Positions 7,643 through 17,351 are shown, counted from the stretch's first letter. The stretch is DNA of 18,801 bases from CAJBLF01 sp964494005 (GCA_964494005.1 CAZBQE010000013.1:1-18801); one strand, 5' to 3'. Notes: generated from the letters alone by a model not told the origin. Program-made: numbers and translations.

Positions 7643-8176
7643 TTAGGGCTTTATTTCAAAAGAAAATGGTTCGTTTCGAATACCCAGTTTTTCTTCACAA
7701 CGCTTAATTAATTCAGGAGCCAAGACCATTCCTAAACACAATCCAAATGGTTCTAGACTCTTTTGAATCACATCAACAGTTCTTTTGTGAACACATCTGA
7801 ACTGAAGTAAGTCTTCTTCCGTCAATTGTACTAATTGAAAGAGATATTCAACCTCACCAGCTTTGAGCACATGGCAGGATCTAATATCTTGAAGAGCATC
7901 TATTCCCAGAAGATACACTGCATCCTCATGAAGTTCCTCTTCTAAAATTTGTTTAAGCGCTTTCACAAGAGGAAGCTGTCTTAAAAAAGAACTTACTGAG
8001 AGATCATTAATATCATCCAGAATTTTTTTCATATATACTTGATTTTTTTCACCTGAGACAGATGATAAATCTGAGTACAAAACACTACCACTCATCGCCG
8101 ACACTTTCTCTATAATATATGTCGGTAAACCCATTCTTCCAAGAAAGAATGCATCACTATCTGTTTTTTTTGACAT
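7643..8176 (-). CDS. Free-standing RNA polymerase alpha-CTD-like protein
   Basis: This 177-residue protein carries, at about residues 87-155, a helix-hairpin-helix domain very close to the C-terminal domain of RNA polymerase alpha. The LVQLTEEDLLQF core and LEPFGLCLGM end are textbook alpha-CTD. Against E. coli, R265, the main UP-element contact, is kept as R99, whereas N268 is His, G296 is His and K298 is Arg or shifted, so minor-groove binding may be altered. Residues 1-85 do not resemble the alpha N-terminal domain; they look helical, with no membrane segment. No assembly function is therefore expected, and it could be a DNA-binding regulator or a decoy for transcription factors. It is last in an operon with two membrane proteins (17-base gap). 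All nine glycines are GGN. Confidence 0.8.
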   Translation of the reverse strand: MSKKTDSDAFFLGRMGLPTYIIEKVSAMSGSVLYSDLSSVSGEKNQVYMKKILDDINDLSVSSFLRQLPLVKALKQILEEELHEDAVYLLGIDALQDIRSCHVLKAGEVEYLFQLVQLTEEDLLQFRCVHKRTVDVIQKSLEPFGLCLGMVLAPELIKRCEEKLGIRNEPFSFEIKP

Positions 8177-8193
8177 AATTTTTGTTTTTTGTT

Positions 8194-8613
8194 TTACATA
8201 TCAATAACTTTTAGACTAATTTGGATTTGATCATTTTTCATCCGAATTTTTTTGATTTTTTTGTCTAATTTATTCACCTGTCTAATTGATTGTTCTTGTG
8301 AGTTAATTTTGTCTTGCAGATTTTTTATAATCTCTTCATTCCAATTGAAGCACTCATTTAGTTCTTTTTTATTCTGAACTAAATCAACATCAAACCACCA
8401 CTCTAAACAAACATAAACACAGATAAGAAATAAACCAGCTAACAAAATAGTTGGAATTGTTTTCCATGGACAATCAATAATATTTTCAGGGAAAGCCATA
8501 GAAAATAATATCAGGATTACGATAGGTCCAATCCATATTCTCCTTATAGTTACCACGAAACGATTTATCCGAAAATATCGTTTTTTTGCTTTTACTGTAA
8601 TTTTGTTTTCCAT
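8194..8613 (-). CDS. Unknown small membrane protein with coiled coil
   Basis: This 139-residue protein has a strongly basic N-terminus (about residues 1-26), two hydrophobic helices at about 29-43 and 54-70, then a soluble helical tail of about 65 residues rich in Lys, Glu, Gln and Asn that is likely a coiled coil. The positive N-terminus predicts both ends in the cytoplasm. I recognise no family. The gene is the middle of the three-gene operon, 12 bases after the upstream gene and 17 before the alpha-CTD-like gene. Its layout matches the first gene product, so the two may be diverged paralogues or partners. It starts with ATG after an ACAAAGCTT leader, without a Shine-Dalgarno sequence. Confidence 0.72.
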   Translation of the reverse strand: MENKITVKAKKRYFRINRFVVTIRRIWIGPIVILILFSMAFPENIIDCPWKTIPTILLAGLFLICVYVCLEWWFDVDLVQNKKELNECFNWNEEIIKNLQDKINSQEQSIRQVNKLDKKIKKIRMKNDQIQISLKVIDM

Positions 8614-8625
8614 AAGCTTTGTTTT

Positions 8626-9069
8626 TTAGTTTTTTTTGTATGGGTTAGTTAATAATTTTGATAGAACTTGTAATTGTTCGTATCGCTCTTTACATTTGGA
8701 CAATTGGGTTTCTTTCTTATATGGCAGCATGCCTACTAAATATTGATCTCTCGACATTTCTATCTTATTTATCTCTCTCTCACAACGCTGCATTTTCTTT
8801 TTATTGCGATTTATTGCTTTTTCTACTAGAGTGTCCTTATGATCAAACCAATGAACATAACTAACTCCTAATCCAAGAAAAAAACCTAAACCAACAGAAA
8901 TAAAAAATAACTTTGCAAAGAAAAAGTAATCCAGAAATACTTCATCATACTTCCAAAAAGTCCCTACCAAAACGAACAATATTATTGTTACAACAATAAT
9001 TATGTTTCTTTGTCCTGACCAAACATATTTTCTTAAATACGCTTCGTACATAAATTCTTTTGTTTTCAT
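8626..9069 (-). CDS. Unknown small membrane protein with coiled coil
   Basis: This 147-residue protein has about 22 polar residues, two membrane helices (about 23-39 and 48-72, the second Gly-rich with GLGFFLGLGV), and a basic, helical C-terminal tail from about 80 likely to form a coiled coil. I recognise no family. It heads the three-gene minus-strand operon, behind a good promoter candidate at 9107-9134, and is divergent from the VirB4 gene. Its seven glycines are all GGN. The hairpin-in-membrane plus cytoplasmic coil layout is shared with the next gene. A complex of the two membrane proteins that recruits the alpha-CTD-like protein is possible but untested. Confidence 0.72.
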   Translation of the reverse strand: MKTKEFMYEAYLRKYVWSGQRNIIIVVTIILFVLVGTFWKYDEVFLDYFFFAKLFFISVGLGFFLGLGVSYVHWFDHKDTLVEKAINRNKKKMQRCEREINKIEMSRDQYLVGMLPYKKETQLSKCKERYEQLQVLSKLLTNPYKKN

Positions 9070-9106
9070 CTTATTTTATTTTAGTTAATTTTATGTTTTC
9101 TATTGT

Positions 9107-9134
9107 TTTATATATAAATTTACCCTTAAGTCAA
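9107..9134 (-). promoter_or_regulatory. Promoter of the alpha-CTD-like operon
   Basis: On the minus strand TTGACT (9134-9129) is followed after 16 bases by TATAAA (9112-9107), giving a leader of about 30 bases to the ATG at 9069. It shares the extended TGTTGACTT block with the promoter candidate of the RT leader. Confidence 0.65.
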
Positions 9135-9156
9135 CAAGTATTAGATATTTTTCAAA

Positions 9157-9185
9157 TTGTCAACCTTAAATAGTAAGGATATAAA
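9157..9185 (+). promoter_or_regulatory. Promoter of the VirB4 gene cluster
   Basis: TTGTCA (9157-9162) and TATAAA (9180-9185) are 17 bases apart, which would give a leader of about 70 bases. It is back to back with the operon promoter on the other strand; GTCAAC occurs at both -35 regions (9130-9135 and 9160-9165), a possible shared operator. Confidence 0.5.
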
Positions 9186-9264
9186 CATTTTTTTGCTTCT
9201 GAATCAAAAACCGAATATACTTGAATACTATAAAACAAGCATATTTAGTACTTAGCAATATATT

Positions 9265-11310
9265 ATGGAAATGATTCAAAATGTCGTCTATGATACGAAT
9301 TACAGCCAGCACATCGTTGATGGTGGTTTTCCGATATTCCAAGCTCCCGCGAAAACTCAGCAGCTAGGTTTTTTCGATAAAATTCTTTCAAGATTGTTTC
9401 CTAGTTTATTTTCTAAAAAAGATACAGGAACAACAAAATTACTCGGAGGAAAAAACAAAGAACCATTACCAGAAAACATAGAAATCAAGAATAAAGAACT
9501 CAAGGATCAAGTAAAATATTTATTGGAACTTTCTGATGAAGAATACAGTGATTCTAAGCTTACCAGCAAAATGAGACAATTTATCACAGAAACAGAAAAG
9601 GAATATACCAGCGTCATCAACGATTACAAAACTCATATTGCACCTTCGTATCGGGAATTCAAACCGACTCATTATAATATTTCTGGAATGTTTGGAAAAA
9701 CATATTATGCGCAAAGCTATCCATCCTACATCGATGCATTATGGACAAGAGATATCTTTAGTTTTCATGCAAAACGAGATATGAGCCGATTTATCTATCC
9801 AGAAGACGATGCAGCGATCCAATCCATGCTCAAAAACAGAGCGACTCAACTCAAAGCAGAAGTAAAAGACGCCATGCAAAAGGGAATTACGCTCGATACG
9901 GAAATAGAACAGCAATATAGGGATGTTGAGATGATTAGAGAAAAATTGACAACAAGAGAAGAAAGATATTTCGAAAATTCATTCTATATCAATATCTACG
10001 ATGATACCGAAGAAAAATTGAAAGAGACCGGAAAAAAATTCGAACAAAAAATTTCAGGATATGGAATCAGAGTTAAGAATGCTATCCAAAGAATGGATGA
10101 GGGATTTACATCAGGATTACCACTCTGCACTGATGAATTGAGTATTAGTAGAAGTTCAGTGACCTCATCATTATCAGGGGGATTTCCCTTTATTTCTAAT
10201 GATATGGTCCAAGAAACCGGAATCCTTTATGGAATGAACTTACATACCTGAGGACTCGTCATTTTCGATAGATACAATCAGAAACTACCAAATATGAATA
10301 GTGTGATACTAGCAACATCAGGAGCTGGAAAATCATTCACCGTAAAATTGGAAGTGTTAAGATATCTCATCAACGACATCGATTGCATCATTATTGATCC
10401 AGAAAATGAATACAAAGCACTCTGTGAAAAGGTAGGCGGTACCTATGTAAATATCGCAACAAACTCACAGCAATATCTCAATCCCTTCGATATTCCCCCA
10501 AAAATCGAGGATGTGGAGTATTGAAAAGGAGATCTCCTCAGATCGCACATCATGAGTATGATTGGAATGATCCAAATTCTTATCGGAGGATGTACACCGG
10601 AAGAGGAAGCATTATTAGATAAAGCACTGCAAAGCACCTATTCATTGAAGGGATTCTCACTTGAAAATGATAATTATGAGGGGAAACAACCACCTATCAT
10701 GGGTGATCTGATGAATGTTTTGGAAGGTATGGAAGGATGAGATAGATTAGCATTGAGATTGAGTAAATACGTCAACGGAACGTTCGGAAAAGTATTCAAT
10801 AACTACACAAATATAGATATCAACAACAAATTGACCGTCATTAGTATTAGAGATCTGGAAGATGCTTTGAAAACACCTGCGATGTTCAATGTTTTGAACT
10901 GGATACGGACTAAAGTCAGATCACACAAAAAGAAAAGGATGCTTGCCTGTGATGAAGCATGGATTATGTTCCAAAATGAAACTTCAGCAGAATTCCTGTT
11001 TGGACTCACCAAAAGAGCCAGAAAATATGGACTCGGTATCACGGTAATTTCTCAAGATATCGAAGACTTCATCAAAAGTAAATATGGTAAACCGATTATA
11101 TCTAACTGTGCCTTACAGATTTTATTGAAGCAATCTACTACCTCTATCAAAGCATTGAATGAACTTCTATGATTATCAGAAGCAGAACAAAGAAGATTGG
11201 TCGCATCAGGTATCGGAGAATGATTGATTTTTGCAGGTAGCCAACATGTAGGAGTAAAAATATTAGCATCACCAGAAGAGAAAGCATTTATCACGACTGA
11301 CGTAGCATAA
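9265..11310 (+). CDS. VirB4/TraC-like type IV secretion ATPase
   Basis: This 681-residue ATPase would energise a type IV secretion or conjugation-like machine at the inner membrane. Walker A is TSGAGKS at residues 351-357 and Walker B is MLACDEAW with D563 and E564; IIIDPENEY just after Walker A and TVISQDIEDF after Walker B are typical of the VirB4/TraC family. The N-terminal 330 residues are poorly conserved with long helices; the protein is shorter than the ~800 of classical VirB4. Five TGA codons read as Gly rejoin the pieces. It heads a plus-strand cluster with a polytopic membrane protein and a VirB2-like protein. No VirB8, VirB9, VirB10, relaxase or coupling protein is in the window, so its use (conjugation, DNA uptake, surface pilus) is open. 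Confidence 0.9.
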
Positions 11311-11374
11311 CTGAATAAGTAACCCTGCAGCAAGTAACGAGGCAGACACTGAACAACTAACAACGAAAGAATAG

Positions 11375-11443
11375 GTCATTGCGAGGAATGTAATGACGAA
11401 GCAATCTAAAAAAATAACATTACTTCACTACGTTCGCAATGAC
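11375..11443. repeat. 69-bp palindromic repeat, GTCATTGCGA ends
   Basis: The element starts GTCATTGCGA and ends TCGCAATGAC, an exact 10-bp inverted repeat, with further partial pairing (AATGTAATGACGAAG against the right arm). It lies in the 160-bp gap between the VirB4 and membrane protein genes. The left arm, including GACGAAGCAATCT, matches the well-known dispersed palindrome found between genes in many bacteria. The transcript would form a large hairpin that could lower readthrough from virB4. Confidence 0.75.
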
Positions 11444-11470
11444 AATAAAAAATAATCATTTAATCATTTA

Positions 11471-12508
11471 ATGTTTTATATGGAAGAAACGAAAGTCAGA
11501 GATAACAATACCAAAACGCAGCTTTCGATAGCCGCAGCGCTATTTTTTTCTCCATTAGTTCAATATATGCTCAAAAAAAATACCCGAGATATCAGTGAGC
11601 AGGAAAAAAATTTTATCCATGGATATATTAAGATGGGCTATATCACGCTCGTCTTCTGAATCATCACCATTACCGCTGGGTTTTTGAATTATTTCTTTGT
11701 GGTAGATATCTTGCATATTATCTATACGGTTAGTATTTTTATTCTCTTGGCATTGTTGATCATCAGTGTCGTAAGTATCCTTTCCGACATCAGTCTTTTG
11801 AGAGGGACATACGATGAATTTCATCCGTATACTGTAAAAGGAAATAGAAAAGATATTCTTCTGACCTATCTTCCTCTCTACAATATTTATCTACGATATG
11901 AACTTCATACCTTCGAAAAACCCAATCGACGACTCAAAGAATCAATTATTCTCTGGACAACATTCTTGGTAATCTGCATGACGTGAAGTATTCGAGCAAG
12001 CACCATAGCATTAATCGCTATCATCATCAGAATCGCATCATTAATGTCAGATATCGATATTCTTCATATCAAAACAAAACAGCGACTCAATACACTTTTT
12101 ATAAAAAACCCCGAAGAGATTCGGGCATACTTTACTTGATTTCTTCGTTATCTTGCTAAATCATTCAAACATCTTTTTGTCCCAACGCTTGCATATAATT
12201 TGGATGAAGAAATCATTCAAGAAAAACAAGTATATCAACGTATCATTGATCAAAAATCTAATAAAGAACTTATCGGAGAATATTTTCTTTGAATAGGAAT
12301 ACTTATCTGATTTTTCTTTCGACGTAAACCAGATTTCACTGTATGGACATATTATGTATGATTAGGATTGCTTATCACAAGATATCTCATCATGGCCATT
12401 CAACTGAAACATCTTCCTCATCTACCGATAGCTAGAGAAATTATCCTGCTCTTCAAAGGAATAGGAAGCATCTTCAAAAAGAAAACATCTTTTACTCCAC
12501 AGCAATAG
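11471..12508 (+). CDS. Polytopic membrane protein of the secretion cluster
   Basis: This 345-residue protein has about six or seven hydrophobic helices: one near residues 18-34, two between 55 and 105, two near 155-195, and two near 270-320, with basic loops and a basic C-terminus. It is contiguous only with TGA as Gly (at least seven codons). I recognise no family. Its stop is 7 bases before the start of the VirB2-like gene, so the two are co-transcribed, and it follows virB4. By position it could be the VirB6/VirB3-like inner-membrane channel part, but the sequence alone does not show that. A second ATG three codons in is an alternative start. Confidence 0.75.
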
Positions 12509-12515
12509 TATTACC

Positions 12516-14033
12516 ATGAAAAACTCAACAACATTCATCGCGAACATCAGCAAATATATAGGATCATTTTTGATCCTCGCTTTCGCGTTCATCACCTTCG
12601 CTCATGGACAAGGAACATGATGTACCACTCCTCGATGAATAGGTTTGACTAATTGAACATCTATACCAGCGTATTCATACACAGAGGTAGAATTTCCAAA
12701 AACCTGTAATCAATTTAAAACTACGCTTTTTTGTAATAATGGTATATTAGAATGAAATCGACAAACCTACCAATATTCTGGATGTGTAACCACCTGATTA
12801 CCAGTACCTGGAGTCGATCTTACCCTTACCCAAACTCCAGTACGTAATAATTACAAAGTAGCACAAGGATCTAGTCCGGAAATTAATATTGTTTTCTACA
12901 ATAATGGAACTAGCGGAGTAAATAAAATCGATGTCCCAGAGGGATTTTTGTCGTGTGATCGAGTGGGTGATGATTTCACTATCAATATTTATACATCTAG
13001 AACATTAAGTTCTTTTAGTGTTGCATCAGCGACCAAAGTCGGCGTCAATATTAGATTCAAAACAATATTCACTCAAGCGTTAGGCACCAAAGGTGTTATC
13101 TGCACCTTGAATCCTGATATTCTATGAGTTACCGACGAGAATTCATGAAATAATATACGAACAGGAATCTTCGAAGTCGTAGAAGCAGATAGATTTGACC
13201 TTGCTCTCAGTGAAAGTATTGATCCTATCAGACAAAATCTAGAAGCAGCTGAAGGTGCTGTAGGTACACAATGATTACAGAATTTCCTTTTTGATAAAAT
13301 CATGAACGTCTTGGTACCATTAGTCATCATCATCGGAATTCTTTCTGCAATTCTTGGTTTCTATAAATTAATGTTCTCTAGTGATGAAAATGCCACCAAA
13401 GAAGGCACTAGATATATCATTTATGGTATTATCGGTATCATTATTATCATGAGTGCAAAATTTATCTGATCACAAGTCTATAACATTCTCAATCCAGTTG
13501 CATGAGAAGAAATAGTCGGCACCAATATCGCACAAATGTTGTACAACAATATCCTCTATCCATTTATCAAGCTTGCTATCTATCTCGTCCTCGGAGCGAT
13601 GTTCGTCATTCTTGTAGGACGCGTCATCACCTTCCTTTTTGGTAACGATGCTGATGCACAAAAAAAAGCAGGAACGCTTATCGGATGGAACGTTATTTCT
13701 ATGTTTGTTATCATCGGAGCAAAACAGATTGTAGAAGCTATCTATGGAAAACAAGAAGATGTTATCAAAGAAATCACTAATCTTGGAGAAGTCGGATCAG
13801 GAATATTGGCTGATAAAAATATCCCTATCATCCGGCAAGTCATCAATTATGCACTTGGAATAGCATCCTTGGTTATCCTCGTAATCATTATTATTCAGAC
13901 GGTAAAGTTATTAACGAAACCTGATGATCCCGCACAGATCAAAAATATCAAAAACAGCTTACTCTATATGTTTATAGGAATCCTCGTACTCGGAGCTGGC
14001 TACCTTATCGTCAACTTTGCAATTATCAATTAA
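12516..14033 (+). CDS. Large protein with three VirB2/TrbC-like membrane units
   Basis: This 505-residue protein starts with a signal or anchor helix (about residues 12-33), then a Cys-containing, Thr/Asn-rich domain to about 250 with six or so cysteines, likely outside the membrane. The C-terminal half has three repeats of helix, short acidic/Lys loop, helix: about 257-325 (loop SSDENATKEGT), 348-410 (loop GNDADAQKKAGT) and 441-505 (loop TKPDDPAQIKN). Each resembles the two-helix VirB2/TrbC pilin unit that candidate-phyla bacteria carry as single small proteins. More than ten TGA codons serve as Gly. A pilin fused to an exported domain would be unusual; alternatively it is a membrane scaffold next to VirB4. 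It ends in TAA right before an intergenic repeat. Confidence 0.75.
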
Positions 14034-14050
14034 AATTAACAAAATATAAT

Positions 14051-14071
14051 ACATGATACATGATACATGAT
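14051..14071 (+). repeat. Short tandem repeat, 3 x ACATGAT
   Basis: Three exact, consecutive copies of a 7-base unit lie 18 bases after the VirB2-like stop. The whole gap 14034-14199 is AT-rich with no gene; it holds this repeat and a promoter candidate for secG. Confidence 0.85.
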
Positions 14072-14139
14072 GTATAAACTATATAACTAATCAGTTTTTA
14101 CATCTTGAATCTAGTATCTTACATCTTTTTTAATTATGG

Positions 14140-14167
14140 TTGAATTTGGAAGCCAGATATATATAGT
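14140..14167 (+). promoter_or_regulatory. Promoter candidate for secG
   Basis: TTGAAT (14140-14145), 16 bases, then TATAGT (14162-14167), giving a leader of about 26 bases. A second, weaker pair lies at 14105-14134 (TTGAAT, 18 bases, TTTAAT). Confidence 0.4.
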
Positions 14168-14199
14168 AGAGTCACTTTATTTTTTGATATTGAAAAAAT

Positions 14200-14424
14200 A
14201 TGCGTATATTTTTGATTATCATGCTTGTACTCGCAGGAATAGCATTTGTTGTCTCTGTTTTGCTTATGTCACCAAAAGGCTGACTAGGACTATGAATAGG
14301 AGGTATGGCTGGAGGGAATGAATATGGAAGCAAAAAAACTCTCGAAAATAAGCTCAAGAAAGTCGCTCTCGTAGCGGGAATTATTTTCCTTCTTTCCTCG
14401 CTTATTTTACCGTATACCAAATAA
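14200..14424 (+). CDS. secG: Preprotein translocase subunit SecG
   Basis: This 74-residue protein is the small auxiliary subunit of the SecYEG channel. It has the SecG layout: first membrane helix at about residues 3-22, the conserved VLLMSPKGGLGLGIGG loop at about 20-35, a short polar stretch, and a second helix at about 52-70. Length is typical. Two TGA codons fill glycines of the Gly-rich loop, so under the standard code only a stub of about 27 residues would be seen. It starts 3 bases before the next gene is reached, and the OppA-like gene follows its stop by 3 bases, so they are co-transcribed. Confidence 0.85.
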
Positions 14425-14427
14425 GTA

Positions 14428-16422
14428 ATGATTACATTCAAAAAAAAACTTATCAAAGATATCATTAGATATACCTTTTTTTTGTCGCTATTTTTTCGAG
14501 TGCTTATAAGCATCTATATAGGATACCAATATGTAGCAAGTATGTCGACGCAAGTAAGTACAAAATGAGGAACTTTTGTAGAAGGTATCTTTTGAAGTAC
14601 CTCCTATCTCCCCTATCTTCGTAGCGATGTACAAAGTAATTTCTATCAAGGATTAGTATTTAATGCTTGTTTGAAACCCTCATATGAAAATGGAAATATT
14701 ACCTATATCCCTGATCTCTGTGAAGTAACCACCAAAGACAATAAAACCTATACGGTAAACCTACATAAGTGATATATTCGATCAGATGGAACACCAGTTT
14801 CTTTGGAAGATATCTATTTCACCTATACAGAAATTCTTCGTGATAATATGCGAAAACTCATCAATCTGACCCAACACAACAACATCCAAATAGAAAAAGA
14901 CGTCAACAACACTATCAAAGTAACCTTTCCTGCAGCGTCTTCTGATAATATCCTTTTTTTCACAAATTATATTCTTCCAAAACATATGCTCTTGAATGCA
15001 GAATTGGTAGACTACAAAACGATTTTTGCTTTTAATCCGGTCTATACGAATTGCGCGAATCTTGTCTCCCAATCCAAGGACGAATATTCATTGGTATTTA
15101 ATCTCGTGAATTGTAATCAGAGTAATCTCAATTATTATCAAGTAAAAAACACCAATACTTTTGAGACATTCAAAAACGATATCCAAGCCTGAGGAAAATC
15201 CATTATCGATGCCTATATCGGCAATGAAACACTCAATGGATATGAATCCAAAAAAATACTTACCAATAAACTTATCACTGTTTTTTTCAATACCCGCTCG
15301 GACAAATTGCGTGTCAGAGGAAGAAGAGTATTGTGAGGACTTATAAAACATAATTTCTATAGTACAGGATACGAAGATCGGTTCAAAAAAAATGATGACG
15401 GACTCTTCGATGTCTTCCAATCTACCTGAGCAGGAGTCAAAGATCTCATCAATCGTGAATACAACGAAAACATTATCACCAAGGACGATCTTTTGGATAC
15501 CAATGTACAAGCACTGCCAACATCTATCACCATCAAAGGAGAAAACCAAAAACTCGTCTATTTCATAGAAACTGGAGTATCTTTGGATACAGAAATAAAT
15601 TTTGATAAAGCATATGACAAAGCAATTATCGAATACAAAGGAAAAACCTATACACTCCAACACTTCACGCAATGAGGCAAATCAGGATGGTTTACATTTG
15701 GAACCGCAAAGAATACCTTTGGATCATGACTCAACAAATACACTATTTACGGATATGAAAAAACAAAAAAGATCACTTTGGCATCATTAGATATTTACAA
15801 CGTTATTCCAGAACAACAAGAAGAAATCGAATATACTACGAATCCTGTCAAACTCAGTGTCATCTACTTTGATAATGATATCAATAATTTTGTCGTAGAA
15901 AAGCTACAAGATATCTTTTCTGGATCAGATGTTACAGAAAATTTTGTTTTTGAAAAAATCACTACTGCAGAAGAACTTCAAGGAAAACTTATGGTCGGCG
16001 ATTATGATATGCTTATCAATACCGTAGATATGGGACTCAAACAAGATCTTACCAAACTTTTTAGTACGGACAAATCAGAAATCAATCCATCTCAATATCA
16101 AAATCAAAAACTCAGCACATTACTTAGCCAATACATAGCAGCTGATCATAAAGGAAAAACAAAATATCTGACAGAAATCAATACTATCTATTCCAAGGAT
16201 ATGCCGTTTGTTATTCTCGGAAAAGAATACCTCAACCTACATCTCAAACCAAATATCATGGAAAAACTTTTTGGTACAGGAGATAATGCAGAAATCAACG
16301 AATACAATCGAAGAGAATATATATACAAGAATCTTCAACTCGTCAGCAACATCCATATAGATGGCAAAAGAGTTTGGAATTTTACTAATTTTGCGAATTT
16401 CCTCACTGACGCTATAGAATAA
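14428..16422 (+). CDS. OppA-like extracytoplasmic solute-binding protein
   Basis: This 664-residue protein has one N-terminal membrane anchor (about residues 14-36) and then a long extracytoplasmic region matching family 5 solute-binding proteins, which bind peptides or nickel for ABC import. Seen: TFVEGIFGSTSYLPYL, then FYQGLVFNACL, then the DGTPVSLEDIYFTYTEIL block that is the clearest family mark, and a C-terminal half with alternating beta and alpha. Eight or more TGA codons are Gly. I see no lipobox, so it is held by its helix. No ABC permease or ATPase is next to it, only secG just upstream. For a host-dependent bacterium with few biosynthetic genes, peptide capture is a reasonable inferred role. 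Confidence 0.82.
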
Positions 16423-16432
16423 TACATATATA

Positions 16433-16472
16433 ATTAATAATTAAGAATTTGCTGAAATTCTTAATTATTAAT
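16433..16472. repeat. Perfect 18-bp inverted repeat, 4-base loop
   Basis: ATTAATAATTAAGAATTT (16433-16450) is exactly complementary to 16455-16472 around the loop GCTG, 10 bases after the OppA-like stop. No T-run follows, so it is not a standard terminator, though it could stabilise the mRNA end. The gap 16423-16656 holds this and another inverted repeat, and no gene. Confidence 0.9.
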
Positions 16473-16569
16473 ATCTAGTATCAAAACATTGAAAAATAAG
16501 TAAAAATTTTCCAAAATTGTCATATCCTCCTTCAAAAATATGTTTCTTATTTTTGATTGAAAGATATGT

Positions 16570-16624
16570 AGTTACTACCAGAATAATTTCTCATTATATT
16601 TCGAAATTATTTGGGTAGTAATCT
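16570..16624. repeat. Imperfect inverted repeat upstream of the M50 gene
   Basis: AGTTACTACC plus AGAATAATTTC at the left pairs with GAAATTATTTGGGTAGTAATCT at the right, about 20 of 22 positions, around a 12-base AT-rich loop. It ends 32 bases before the protease start and is followed by AGTTGTTAGTTATTAGTTG, a degenerate direct repeat. Confidence 0.75.
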
Positions 16625-16656
16625 ATAGTTTTTAGTTGTTAGTTATTAGTTGAATT

Positions 16657-17292
16657 ATGTGAATAGTTGAGATTATCCAGCTCGCCATCATCTTGGCAAT
16701 ATCTATAGGAATGCATGAATATGCACATGCCTATGTTTCTTATCGTCTTGGAGATCCTACACCAAAATTACAAGGAAGACTGACACCAAATCCTTTGAAA
16801 CATCTCGATCCCATCGGGTTCTTTATGATTTTCATCGCGCACTTCGGACGAGGAAAACCAGTCCAAATCAATCCGCTCTATTACAAAAACCCGCGTAAAG
16901 GTGAATTGATGGTAGCATTAGCATGACCAGCTACAAATTTTATATTGGCAATTATCGGTATCCTTGTCATGCTCATTTACGTCAAAATTATGTGAGGAAC
17001 CCCAAATGATATCTTCACCAACAATATAGATCTGATGATTAGTTTTTGGATCAATTTTAGTTTTTTGAATATAGCACTCGCCATCTTTAACCTTATCCCT
17101 ATAGCACCTTTGGATGGATATAGATTGATCAAAATACGATGGCATGAATGAGCTACATGGATGGAAAAAAACGCACGTTTCGGAGTAATTTTTGTCATTG
17201 CGCTCGTCTATCTCGCAAGTCCAATATTTGTGAAAGTCACTACTGCAGTGTTCAATTTCCTCTTTACGATCATCGGACAAGTCTTCTATTAA
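16657..17292 (+). CDS. M50-family (site-2 protease-like) membrane metallopeptidase
   Basis: This 211-residue membrane zinc protease of the SpoIVFB/S2P-like group would cleave substrates within the membrane. The zinc motif HEYAH is at residues 20-24 in the first helix, the RLGDPTPKLQGRLTPNPLKHLDPIG stretch that follows is typical, and the third ligand lies in NLIPIAPLDGYRL with D153. AGPATNF precedes the third helix, its Gly encoded by TGA. The second codon is also TGA, so the standard code would hide the true start; ATG 16657 gives the expected N-terminal helix. There is no PDZ domain, as in the short clade found widely in bacteria. It is on the same strand as prfA but with a separate promoter candidate between them. 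Confidence 0.9.
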
Positions 17293-17323
17293 CGGATATA
17301 ATTTACCAATTTTTTAATTGCGA

Positions 17324-17351
17324 TTGCGAATTACAAATTCTTTGTTATAAA
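17324..17351 (+). promoter_or_regulatory. Promoter candidate for prfA
   Basis: TTGCGA (17324-17329), 16 bases, TATAAA (17346-17351), leaving a leader of about 45 bases. This gap (17293-17402) also holds a GCGAATTACAAATTCTTTG segment resembling 7530-7560, apparently a dispersed intergenic sequence. Confidence 0.4.

Noticed and set aside
7512..7646. 44-codon plus-strand ORF after priA
   Set aside because: It overlaps the opposite-strand terminator and the stop of the alpha-CTD-like gene, and its start lies in an AT-rich dispersed spacer sequence (GCAAATTACGAATT).
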